A DNA stretch of 38,976 bases, taken from Bacteroidales bacterium. Lineage in GTDB: Bacteria; Bacteroidota; Bacteroidia; Bacteroidales; P3. The position numbers were made by a program, and so were the translations under genes. Each line of letters starts with the position of its first letter. Positions within the stretch are counted from its first letter, which is position 1. The stretch is from contig JAKSMS010000017.1 of NCBI GenBank assembly GCA_024400415.1, positions 1 through 38,976 of the forward strand, in the 5' to 3' direction. Under the pieces are notes generated by a model. The model saw only the letters and a list, made by a program, of their open reading frames with translations. It made no database searches and was not told the DNA's origin. This document shows positions 32,006-38,976 of this stretch, in pieces.

Positions 32006-33432
32006 TTTGTATTATTTTTGTTGCGATGAAAGATCTTTTTACGGAAAATAAAGAGCACAAAGGCTACGAAGAATAGGATCAAAAGCCCTAGGGTGATAAG
32101 GGTGTTGGTCATACTTTGTGGTGCGAAACCCATCAGCAGAAGGATTGGAAATCCGAAGACGATTGCCGAGAGGGTTTGGAGTACTAAATTGTTGGCTGCC
32201 GGAGTTTCGAACTTTGGATCGATTTCACGTAGGAGGATCATGCCGTTGCTGGCCGTTCCGGTGAGCATGCCGAACATGGAGAAGAATCCCTCATATTCGT
32301 AGCCTGGGAAGATGTGGCGCGAGCAGCGGAGCACATACCTGAACGTAACGATTGCACCGAAGGTGCATACAAGCACCAATGGAAGCCATATCCCGCGTAG
32401 ATTCTCAAAGTTGATAGCAGCTGTACCAGCCACGATCATCACATCGAAACAGAGGCCAGAGATGCGGTTGAGCATATAGTTATTGATATACTCGCGCTGC
32501 ATGAGCTGCTGACGGCGGAAGAACTTGAGCAGGTTCTTGACCAACACGCCGAAGAGCGTGCCCCACAAGAAGTTGAATCCCCACACCATAGGTTTGAGGG
32601 TCTTAGTGCCAAAAGTGCCGAGATCAGCGTTCTCTACGCCCCACATCAGAAGAAACACTAAGAGGTAGACCAACAGCACAAGGCCGACCTGCACGGTAAG
32701 CTTATCGATGGATTCGGTATTGGGTATTTCGTTCTCAGATTCATAGTCTTGAAGCGTATAGGCTTCGCGATAGTCAGACTCTTTTCGCTTGAGGCTGCCA
32801 CGGCGGCGAAGCACATTCATATACACAACTCCCACAACCGATCCGATTAGGAAACCTATGGCCGCGATGCTGAGGCCGAAATCGGCGCCGGGGAAGAGAA
32901 TGCCCTCTCCTTCTGCCCAAGAGGTAAAGATTCGTCCGAAATTGAGTGCCTGTCCTGGTCCTTGGCCATATCCCATCGGAAGCAGCAATCCGGCGCTATA
33001 GAAGATATCGCCGCCCTTCCACCAAAGGAAGATTGGAATAGTGATGAGCAGGCCCACAATGCCCTGAACGACATATGTGGACGCTGTAACAGCGCCAGTC
33101 TCGATGACCTTCAGTGTTGTGGAGCGCGACTCTATCTTATTGTTTTTGAGTGCAAGAGCCACAAATCCGAGTCCCAATGCATGGTAAGTAATTATCTCCA
33201 TCGAGGATTTGGAGATGAGGTCCGAGCAGGACGGTACCAATTTGAACAGCAGTACGATAAGTCCGCCCAATAGTGCCGAGGGAATAAGGCTCTTGCTCAG
33301 TAAAGGAACCTTACAACGGATAAGGTTGGCCAACAGAAGGGCCACGGCGATGATGAAGAACTGGATGAGCCAGTTCCATGTCTCAGGCGTAGCAAAAGAT
33401 GTTGCGGCTTGCAAAGTAGATTCCATAATCAA
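32002..33432 (-). CDS. sodium/glutamate symporter-like transporter (ESS family, GltS-like)
   Basis: A 476-residue membrane protein with ten or more hydrophobic segments. Paired pore-loop features of the GltS family are seen: GYGQGPGQALNFGRI in the first half (~155-168) and FGMLTGTASNGMILLREIDP in the second (~385-404), plus the SLIPSALLGGLI opening. The first loop reads GQGPGQA where classic GltS has a GHGT-type sequence, so the substrate could differ from glutamate. A charged cytoplasmic stretch around 210-240 separates the halves. It overlaps the downstream Omp85 gene by four bases and follows the TerB-like gene by 25 bases. Confidence 0.83.
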   Translation of the reverse strand: MIMESTLQAATSFATPETWNWLIQFFIIAVALLLANLIRCKVPLLSKSLIPSALLGGLIVLLFKLVPSCSDLISKSSMEIITYHALGLGFVALALKNNKIESRSTTLKVIETGAVTASTYVVQGIVGLLITIPIFLWWKGGDIFYSAGLLLPMGYGQGPGQALNFGRIFTSWAEGEGILFPGADFGLSIAAIGFLIGSVVGVVYMNVLRRRGSLKRKESDYREAYTLQDYESENEIPNTESIDKLTVQVGLVLLVYLLVFLLMWGVENADLGTFGTKTLKPMVWGFNFLWGTLFGVLVKNLLKFFRRQQLMQREYINNYMLNRISGLCFDVMIVAGTAAINFENLRGIWLPLVLVCTFGAIVTFRYVLRCSRHIFPGYEYEGFFSMFGMLTGTASNGMILLREIDPKFETPAANNLVLQTLSAIVFGFPILLLMGFAPQSMTNTLITLGLLILFFVAFVLFIFRKKIFHRNKNNTK

Positions 33433-33457
33433 ATATTAAGGTTAATATTACTTGTTA

Positions 33458-34816
33458 TCAAGATTCAAAGGTATTGGAAAAACGGTCGATAAGGTCTTGC
33501 TCTTGAGCCGAGATATCGCCATCGGCTTCAGCAATCTGGCGCATGCGCACTAGTGTTTCGCGAGCCTTGTCGGGATTATTGAAACGGAAGTCGTCGTCGG
33601 TAAGGAAACTGACATCCTCCTTGCCCAAGAGGGCAGAAAAATCCTCCATTTCCGAAGTGGTGAACTCATTCATGTCGCGAAGCTGATTGAGGAGGATAGA
33701 TTTCTCCAGCGTCTCCACCTTTCCGTCGGCTATGGTAATGGCTATGAGCAGGCGCGTGGCGCGCTTGAGGTCAGACTTGGCCTTGCTCTTATCCGTGCGG
33801 CCCAGCTTGCCAAAAAAACCGCCCATGCTCTTCTGCACGTCTTTGACGGCAGAGGTCATCTTCGTAACGCCCGACGTTAAGTTGAGTATCAGTTCGGGAT
33901 TGTCGATCACATCCAGTATACATCCCTTACAGAGCTGGCTGCTGAGCACATCGCGATAGGTAAATTCCACACAGGGGATAATCTGATAATACACATCCTC
34001 GGTTGCAGGCTCACCGCCCATAAGCCGGTGCATCTGATCCACATAGGCCTGCAGAGTCTCGTCATAGGACTGGGTCTCTTGCTGGTTGAATTTCGTTAGC
34101 GTGCGATAGCGCACCATGCTATGCTGCAGCACATGGGCCACAATAGCGCTGTCCTTCAGATGGTCGATGGGATCGTCGTTGGTGAGCACATACTTATCGG
34201 AGTGCTCCTTGACATCTATATTAACAATACCCACCGAGGATATACGTCCTGTTCCCTGGCATTCGGTGCAAGTCGCTTCTTCGAGTTCTCCCGACTTGTT
34301 TGTACGGCGAACCACCTTGGTCCCGCCACATTTAGGGCAGAACTCCATCGATGAGAGCTCCTTCACGAGGTATAGCGGCTGCTCTGCAGAGAGGTGGATT
34401 CCGTCAGCATTCAGCCGAATATACGAGGCGTCCACCTCGTGGCGCTGCGAAATAGAGGAAAATACGTTGCGAATAGCGTTGCTGATTGACACTTTGGGCG
34501 ACTGTCCAATGAGAGCAAGCATCGAGCGGTCCGGAAGAGCCACATAGGGCGACTCGCCTTGGTCGGCAAAGATCTGAGACAATTTGCCAGCCAATTCCTC
34601 GCGCGGATGGAACTGACGTCGCTCCACCTGGTAGGCCACATGCTTGGACACCACATCTACATAACAATAGTTTACACGCTTAAGGCCAACAGCTTCATCA
34701 ATGATGATGCTGTTTGACGCTGATGGGTCCAGCTGTGTGATGATTTCCTTCACCTGCTGCATCTCAACGTTCTGGAGATTACGCTCCGAATTCGAAAACA
34801 TGGCTTCTTGTGTCAT
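33458..34816 (-). CDS. zinc-ribbon plus TerB-like protein, function unknown
   Basis: A 452-residue protein not recognised as a named family. The middle carries a DnaJ-type zinc ribbon: C160-x2-C163 (FCPKCGGTKVV) and C183-x2-C186 (TCTECQGTGRI). Another Cys pair (CKGC, 296-299) follows. Residues ~353-450 look like a TerB/tellurite-resistance-type helical domain with two repeated ADG-x(2-4)-E segments, IADGKVETLEKS and EADGDISAQEQ, that in TerB bind metal. There is no signal peptide or membrane helix, so it is cytoplasmic. The N-terminal 150 residues have no recognisable domain. Neighbours are a GT2 gene (20-base gap) and a GltS-like transporter, within a tight minus-strand run. Confidence 0.7.
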   Translation of the reverse strand: MTQEAMFSNSERNLQNVEMQQVKEIITQLDPSASNSIIIDEAVGLKRVNYCYVDVVSKHVAYQVERRQFHPREELAGKLSQIFADQGESPYVALPDRSMLALIGQSPKVSISNAIRNVFSSISQRHEVDASYIRLNADGIHLSAEQPLYLVKELSSMEFCPKCGGTKVVRRTNKSGELEEATCTECQGTGRISSVGIVNIDVKEHSDKYVLTNDDPIDHLKDSAIVAHVLQHSMVRYRTLTKFNQQETQSYDETLQAYVDQMHRLMGGEPATEDVYYQIIPCVEFTYRDVLSSQLCKGCILDVIDNPELILNLTSGVTKMTSAVKDVQKSMGGFFGKLGRTDKSKAKSDLKRATRLLIAITIADGKVETLEKSILLNQLRDMNEFTTSEMEDFSALLGKEDVSFLTDDDFRFNNPDKARETLVRMRQIAEADGDISAQEQDLIDRFSNTFES

Positions 34817-34836
34817 AGGATTGGTATTAATGGTTT

Positions 34837-35739
34837 TTATGAATGAAGGGCGTATTCGTGGAACAGAAAGCCCAGCTTGTAGATCAGAAACTCAGTCGTA
34901 GAGCCGCATCCCCGCATGAATCTGGCCTCCATGCGCCGACGCATCAGTCGGAACGCCCAGCGCCCTATCCTCGCAAGATGCAGCCGATTTGCCATACGGC
35001 CATAACGCAGCAGCGTGACCTGGCTGTCAAACTCCGGGTCTCCCAAGCGTTGAGAGATAAGCACTAGATTTTCAATAGAGGCTCGAGTCTTGTCAAGGAA
35101 CTCCGCGTTAGTGTCAAGGTCCTTAGCAAGAAGCGGATTCTGGATGTGTAGAATAGGTATGCCTTGCTGCAAGAGGCGATAGCCCATGAGCGTATCTTCA
35201 TGGCCATAGCCCACAATCTGCTCGTCGAAAGGAATCCGCTCCAGAATATCCCGACGTATCATGAAATTGCCCGTCATAAAGGACCGATGAGGATGCTTAT
35301 TGCGCTCCTCGGCCGACTTTGATACCCGATTCACCCCGTTCATATAGTGAAGCCGACAATCGGCCGATGGACACTCCGACGGATAGACATGTCCGCCCAC
35401 AACGACTTGTTCGCCAGCCGCCATGGCCTTATAATAGCGCTCAACGAACTGCGAATCGGTCACGAGAAGGTCGCAATCCATAAAGAGCATGTGCGTGCAC
35501 TCAGGCGACAAATAGTTTAAGAACGAGTTGCGGATACGGCTGCGACCCACATTCTGCGGCAGCTCTATGTAGCGGCAAAGTGAATCCACTTCGCTGTTGA
35601 GCACTTTATACGAGGGGAGAGAACCATCGTCAAGGCACACCACGTCGATGCTGCCGTCAACAGCCGCCGCCTGAGAGCATATCGCGCTAACGAGCGGACG
35701 CACGTCATGATTATATATAGGTATGCAGATGGTCAGCAT
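34837..35739 (-). CDS. family 2 glycosyltransferase
   Basis: A 300-residue GT-A fold enzyme. The start (MLTICIPIYNHDVRPLVSAI) is typical of GT2, with LDDGS at ~36-40, the metal-binding DCD at residues 88-90 (LFMDCDLLV), and the acceptor-side GYGHEDTLMGYRL motif around 185-198. It has no membrane helices and is expected to be cytoplasmic or membrane-associated, transferring a sugar to a polysaccharide, lipid or protein acceptor that cannot be named. The next gene upstream, an MBL-fold hydrolase, ends eight bases before it. Confidence 0.9.
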   Translation of the reverse strand: MLTICIPIYNHDVRPLVSAICSQAAAVDGSIDVVCLDDGSLPSYKVLNSEVDSLCRYIELPQNVGRSRIRNSFLNYLSPECTHMLFMDCDLLVTDSQFVERYYKAMAAGEQVVVGGHVYPSECPSADCRLHYMNGVNRVSKSAEERNKHPHRSFMTGNFMIRRDILERIPFDEQIVGYGHEDTLMGYRLLQQGIPILHIQNPLLAKDLDTNAEFLDKTRASIENLVLISQRLGDPEFDSQVTLLRYGRMANRLHLARIGRWAFRLMRRRMEARFMRGCGSTTEFLIYKLGFLFHEYALHS

Positions 35740-35747
35740 GGCAGCGT

Positions 35748-36512
35748 TCAGAATTGTATTTTCAAGCCGTCGTAGGCCAGATGGACATTAGGCGGCAATT
35801 CAGACTGGCATTCGGCATAGAGGCCATAATCATGGCTGAGGTGAGTCAGGTAAGCCTCTCGAGGACGCACGATTTCTACGATCTCCAACGCCTCCTTCAG
35901 ACAAAAATGAGAAAAGTGAGGTTCGTGACGCAAGGCATTAACAACAAGGACCTCAGACCCTTTGGCCTTCTCGAGCTGGTCTGGCTCGATATGGTTGGCA
36001 TCAGTAATATAGGTCAGCCCCCCGATGCGGAATCCTGTGACAGGCATATAGCGATGCATCGCGTGAATCGGGATGACAGTCTGCCCTCCAACCATGAAGG
36101 GCGCCTCCCCCACCCTATGCAGATCCACCTCTGGCAGTCCCGGATAATGCTCATCCGAGAAGATATAGCCATAGTCCCGTCGAAGAATAGAGAGCGCCGT
36201 GTCGTTAGCATAGAGGTCCATGCGCTGACCTTGCACATAGTTGAAGGCGCGCACGTCGTCCAGTCCGGCCACATGGTCGCGATGGGCATGCGTCACCAAG
36301 ATACCCTCCACATGGCACACATCCTCTCGCAGCATCTGCTCACGAAAATCAGGCCCGATGTCAATGAGGATATTCTTTCCGCCATCAGTCTCGACAAGGG
36401 CCGAAGTGCGTAGGCGCTTGTCGAGACTGTCGGCCGAACGGCATACCCGGCATCTACATGAGATAACGGGCACGCCTTGAGAGGTGCCCGTTCCCAAAAA
36501 GGTGAGTTTCAT
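35748..36512 (-). CDS. PhnP-like metallo-beta-lactamase-fold phosphodiesterase/hydrolase
   Basis: A 254-residue MBL-fold protein. The N-terminal GTGTSQGVPVISC is followed by a structural-zinc motif C19-x-C21-x2-C24 as in PhnP. The metal site THAHRDHVAGLDD gives H75, H77, D79 and H80; further ligands are likely H151 (IHAMHRY), D170 (TYITDANH) and H223 (THLSHDYG). PhnP hydrolyses a cyclic ribose phosphodiester in phosphonate breakdown, but no phosphonate genes are present, so in Bacteroidales the substrate is probably another cyclic phosphate or nucleic-acid end. The region downstream codes for the GT2 gene in the same direction. Confidence 0.88.
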   Translation of the reverse strand: MKLTFLGTGTSQGVPVISCRCRVCRSADSLDKRLRTSALVETDGGKNILIDIGPDFREQMLREDVCHVEGILVTHAHRDHVAGLDDVRAFNYVQGQRMDLYANDTALSILRRDYGYIFSDEHYPGLPEVDLHRVGEAPFMVGGQTVIPIHAMHRYMPVTGFRIGGLTYITDANHIEPDQLEKAKGSEVLVVNALRHEPHFSHFCLKEALEIVEIVRPREAYLTHLSHDYGLYAECQSELPPNVHLAYDGLKIQF

Positions 36513-36529
36513 ATTATTGCTCTATATCC

Positions 36530-37225
36530 TTATTCTTTTACCACGGTCAGCTTGAAGCCAACGCCATGTACGTTAAGTATCTGCACCGAAGGATCAGCTT
36601 TGAGGTACTTGCGAAGCTTGGTGATATACACATCCATGCTGCGAGCTGCAAAATAGCTGTCATCCTTCCATATCTTCTGGAGCGTGCTGTTGCGGTCCAC
36701 CAGATGGTTGTAGTTCTGCGAGAACATCCTCAGCAGCTCAGTCTCCTTAGAGGTGAGTCTGCGAACGTCATTGCCCAGAGTGAGCGTTTGGTGGGTATAG
36801 TCAAAAATAAATTCGCCGATATGGAAGACATTCTTGTCAGGACGCCCATCATCAAACGAGCGGCGGATTGTGGCATTGAGTCGTGCAAGAAGCTCATCCA
36901 TGCTGAACGGCTTGGTGATATAGTCGTCAGCGCCAATCTCAAAGCCCTTGAGCTTGTCAGCCTCCAAGTTTTTAGCAGTAAGGAACAGTATCGGCACCTT
37001 CTTGTCCACTTTGCGAATCTCTTTGGCCACGGTGAATCCATCCTTGACAGGCATCATCACGTCCAAGATGCAGGCATCGATGTCGCCTTCGTTGTAGGTG
37101 TCCAGGGCTGCCTGGCCATCCTGAGCCCAAGAAACGGTATAGCCCTTCTGAGTGAGGTAGGCCTTCAGAATAGTACCCATATTGGGATCATCCTCAGCCA
37201 CCAAAAGCTTAATTCCAAGATTCAT
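36530..37225 (-). CDS. rprY: OmpR-type response regulator RprY
   Basis: A 231-residue response regulator. Receiver: acidic pocket AEDDPNMG (E11, D12, D13), phospho-acceptor D55 in CILDVMMPVKDGF, T83 in FLTAKN and K105 in ITKPFSMDELLAR. The C-terminal winged helix (~135-230) has VRRLTSKETELLRMF and SMDVYITKLRKYL, typical of the OmpR class. The identity as RprY rests on close overall likeness to the Bacteroides/Porphyromonas protein. Its partner kinase RprX, which I recall as adjacent in Bacteroides, is not in the window. It lies between the cyclophilin gene (46-base gap) and the MBL gene (17-base gap). Confidence 0.9.
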   Translation of the reverse strand: MNLGIKLLVAEDDPNMGTILKAYLTQKGYTVSWAQDGQAALDTYNEGDIDACILDVMMPVKDGFTVAKEIRKVDKKVPILFLTAKNLEADKLKGFEIGADDYITKPFSMDELLARLNATIRRSFDDGRPDKNVFHIGEFIFDYTHQTLTLGNDVRRLTSKETELLRMFSQNYNHLVDRNSTLQKIWKDDSYFAARSMDVYITKLRKYLKADPSVQILNVHGVGFKLTVVKE

Positions 37226-37271
37226 TGTATACAGTATTAATGAGAATAATGGTCCTTTGCACTAGAAGCAT

Positions 37272-37730
37272 CTAGTCCTCAACAATCTTAATGCTCTCAA
37301 TAAGGTCGCCAGGACGGATAGCGTCGATAACGGCCCAGTCCGACTCCTCCACGCGCCCAAAGCAGGTGTGAACCCCGTCAAGATGCTGAGTGTTGGTTCT
37401 ATTGTGACAGATAAAGAACTGCGAGCCGCCAGTGTCCTTGCCGGCATGAGCCATCGAGAGCACACCGCGATCGTGGTACTGCTTCTCAGCCTTAGTCTCG
37501 CATTTGATCTTATAGCCAGGGCCGCCGGTACCGACGCGTGGATCGCCCAGATTACGGCTGAATGGGCAGCCACCCTGAATAACGAATTCGGGAATCACTC
37601 TGTGGAAACGGAGGCCATCGTAAAAGCCCTCTTTGGCCAGTTTCACGAAGTTTGACACGGTTCCGGGCACCTCTTTCTCAAAAAGATTCACCCTCATCAC
37701 ACCCTTTGCGGTAGCTATTTCTGCGTGCAT
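37272..37730 (-). CDS. cytoplasmic cyclophilin-type peptidyl-prolyl isomerase
   Basis: A 152-residue cyclophilin with no signal peptide. The catalytic core is intact: [17 protein letters not shown] with the key Arg and Phe (residues ~42-51), [11 protein letters not shown] around 99-109, and [12 protein letters not shown] at ~115-126 (where HLDGKHTVFG is usual). It catalyses cis/trans isomerisation of prolyl peptide bonds. It is the first gene of a seven-gene minus-strand run ending with the Omp85 barrel. No perfect -33/-7 promoter was found in the AT-rich 258 bases upstream. Confidence 0.95.
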   Translation of the reverse strand: MHAEIATAKGVMRVNLFEKEVPGTVSNFVKLAKEGFYDGLRFHRVIPEFVIQGGCPFSRNLGDPRVGTGGPGYKIKCETKAEKQYHDRGVLSMAHAGKDTGGSQFFICHNRTNTQHLDGVHTCFGRVEESDWAVIDAIRPGDLIESIKIVED

Positions 37731-37988
37731 ACTTATATGTTTTTTTAATAATTGATGCTAAATTAACTTAAAAAAATGTAAATTATTGCACGAAATGTTA
37801 ATTTTTTTTCCAAATAATATAGAAGTATTTCATAAAATACAATGTCGGCTATATGAAGAAGCATGCTGAGTTTCCCTAAGACTTAGCTTCATACCGATTA
37901 TCGAACCAAGAAACAAAGTATCTTACGAAACTATCCCCAAACAGGCAATACCTTCATCAATCACGGCCATATTCTCTGCGACTAAAAC

Positions 37989-38885
37989 TTAGGGCGTCCA
38001 GAGTTGGTCTTCGGGATAATTATTATTGCGGATTGCCTCGTGGGCGATTAGGCCCATGGTATGGCGGAAATTGATTTCGGACACTGCAATCTCATAACCT
38101 GAAGTGCCGCTGCACACCATCATGTCTACTCCTACTGGACCTTCATATCTGTCGGCTAGAGTTGATAGATATGCTTCAACCTCAACTCTTTTCTCTTCCA
38201 GGCCTATGCCTGTATACGCTTTGATACTTTCGGCAATCTTCTCGTCTGTCAGTATCTTGTTGCCTCGATAGACTCCATTCTGGGTATCGAATAGCGAATA
38301 ACCCACAAATGACATTCTTGATGAGACCGACGTATACTCTAGCGCAAAATCTAGGACAACGTTCCTTCTCGGCTCTAACATAACGCTTCGGTGCCGCTGC
38401 AGCTGCTTAGTAATCCAGTATATGTCGTTTTCTACAAAGGAATCGTTGATCCACCTTAAGCCGCGTCCACTTCCTGAGAGGGTGGCCTTTAAGACTATTC
38501 TTCCATATTGCTGAAGACCCGATTCAATATCCTCAATGGTTTTGCATTCGCGGACGTCTTTTTGAAGGGGAAGGGCCGTCGAGCGGTGCTGCAGCGCCTT
38601 TATCTGTTTGATTTTCTCGTCCGTAGGCAGCTGCGCTTCTGGAACTCCCTTTTTGAGCAGTTGGGCTTTGAGCACTTCGTTCCAACCCCAGGGGATTATC
38701 CGATATGGTTCGTCGGGCGCTATGAAGTCTTCTATGGAGACGCATTGGGCTTCGGGATAGAGCTCGTTCATTACCGATGCGCTCTTTCTGGCGAAATCCA
38801 TGGCCGACCTGGGCGGCATAAAGTTCTTGCTTCCGCCAGCGAGGCAGAGGTCGTGCTCGGGATTGAATATGCAGATAGTCTTCAT
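37989..38885 (-). CDS. conserved Bacteroidetes ATP-grasp-like protein
   Basis: From the ATG at 38885 (MKTICIFNPEHDLCLAGG), 298 residues; four extra codons upstream seem unlikely. The opening FNPEHDL-x-LA block, followed by PPRSAMDFARK, marks a Bacteroidetes-specific conserved family. The later part resembles ATP-grasp enzymes: GRIVLKATLSGSGRGLRWI (~126-145, phosphate-binding-like loop), YEGPVGVDMMV (~246-257), and SEINFRHTMG (~269-278, where Glu/Asn metal ligands are expected). The reaction is unknown; peptide- or amino-acid-ligating activity is only a guess from the fold. It is cytoplasmic, with no signal peptide. Confidence 0.75.
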   Translation of the reverse strand: MKTICIFNPEHDLCLAGGSKNFMPPRSAMDFARKSASVMNELYPEAQCVSIEDFIAPDEPYRIIPWGWNEVLKAQLLKKGVPEAQLPTDEKIKQIKALQHRSTALPLQKDVRECKTIEDIESGLQQYGRIVLKATLSGSGRGLRWINDSFVENDIYWITKQLQRHRSVMLEPRRNVVLDFALEYTSVSSRMSFVGYSLFDTQNGVYRGNKILTDEKIAESIKAYTGIGLEEKRVEVEAYLSTLADRYEGPVGVDMMVCSGTSGYEIAVSEINFRHTMGLIAHEAIRNNNYPEDQLWTP

Positions 38886-38896
38886 GCTAGAAAACA

Positions 38897-38923
38897 AAGG
38901 GGAAGTCCGATCGGCTTCCCCTT
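38897..38923 (-). terminator. intrinsic terminator ahead of the ATP-grasp-like gene
   Basis: AAGGGGAAG/CTTCCCCTT with an inner CCG/CGG and one bulged T; on the minus strand it is followed by TTTGTTTTC. It terminates the gene entering from the right and lies only 11 bases before the next ATG. Confidence 0.85.
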
Positions 38924-38947
38924 ATTATAGATGAATTCCTATTAATC

Positions 38948-38976
38948 TTATTTGTTAACCTGGAATTTCTTGTTGC
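38948..38976 (-). CDS. C-terminal tail of a gene cut by the right edge
   Basis: On the minus strand the frame reads NKKFQVNK then TAA (stop at 38950-38948). Only eight codons are visible. The terminator 25 bases downstream supports a gene ending here; its identity cannot be judged. Confidence 0.45.

Noticed and set aside
37855..37895. Weak hairpin (GCTGAG/CTTAGC) between the cyclophilin and ATP-grasp-like genes
   Set aside because: Contains a mismatch and a long loop, with no T-run on the relevant strand; not good enough for a terminator call.

Overview
The window is a chromosomal segment of a member of the order Bacteroidales, probably a Prevotella-like or related gut/oral lineage. The evidence is the set of proteins (DUF3127 protein, Porin_10-type porin, RprY, HydG, DUF3987 remnant, an 'FNPEHDL' ATP-grasp-like protein), the near absence of Shine-Dalgarno sequences, and repeated promoters of the Bacteroidetes form TTTG-N19/20-TAnnTTTG. 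I cannot assign a genus from the sequence alone. No tRNA, rRNA, CRISPR array, replication origin or intact mobile element was found.

Layout. 1-2.5 kb is accessory DNA: an internally deleted IS5-type transposase running off the left edge, an AT-rich gene for a secreted M1-like metallopeptidase, and an 870-base gene-free stretch holding an orphan promoter, a foldable segment and an array of 11-base repeats arranged as a long inverted repeat. 2.8-14.3 kb is a plus-strand housekeeping run: DUF3127 ssDNA-binding-like protein, 5-formyl-THF cyclo-ligase, a small membrane protein, panD, a flippase-like membrane protein, trxB, a putative porin with an apparent non-AUG start, pta, glyS and a secreted M16 peptidase. 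A near-perfect palindromic terminator separates it from a convergent minus-strand hydrogenase-maturation pair (TM1266-like regulator then hydG). 16.2-17.2 kb holds a wrecked DUF3987 element with its repeats and promoter but no intact gene.

17.2-27.4 kb is mostly minus strand: a TPR protein behind gyrA, then a CoA-transferase followed by an ADP-forming acyl-CoA synthetase (acetate/acyl-CoA energy metabolism, complementing pta, whose usual partner ackA is absent), then a three-gene operon yeiH-hemerythrin-LuxR. This last is the most interesting unit. It couples a YeiH-type anion exporter to a predicted diiron sensor and a LuxR-type regulator whose receiver has lost its phosphorylatable aspartate, so the regulator may be controlled through the hemerythrin protein instead of a kinase.

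27.5-28.9 kb has two plus-strand genes: an Ig-like/two-helix membrane protein and a TetR regulator. 28.9-37.7 kb is minus strand: lepB, then a tightly packed seven-gene run whose transcription order is cyclophilin, rprY, PhnP-like MBL hydrolase, GT2 glycosyltransferase, zinc-ribbon/TerB-like protein, GltS-like transporter, Omp85 barrel. The window ends with an ATP-grasp-like protein, a terminator and the tail of a gene entering from the right.

All family assignments come from reading motifs and recalling family features; no database search was run.
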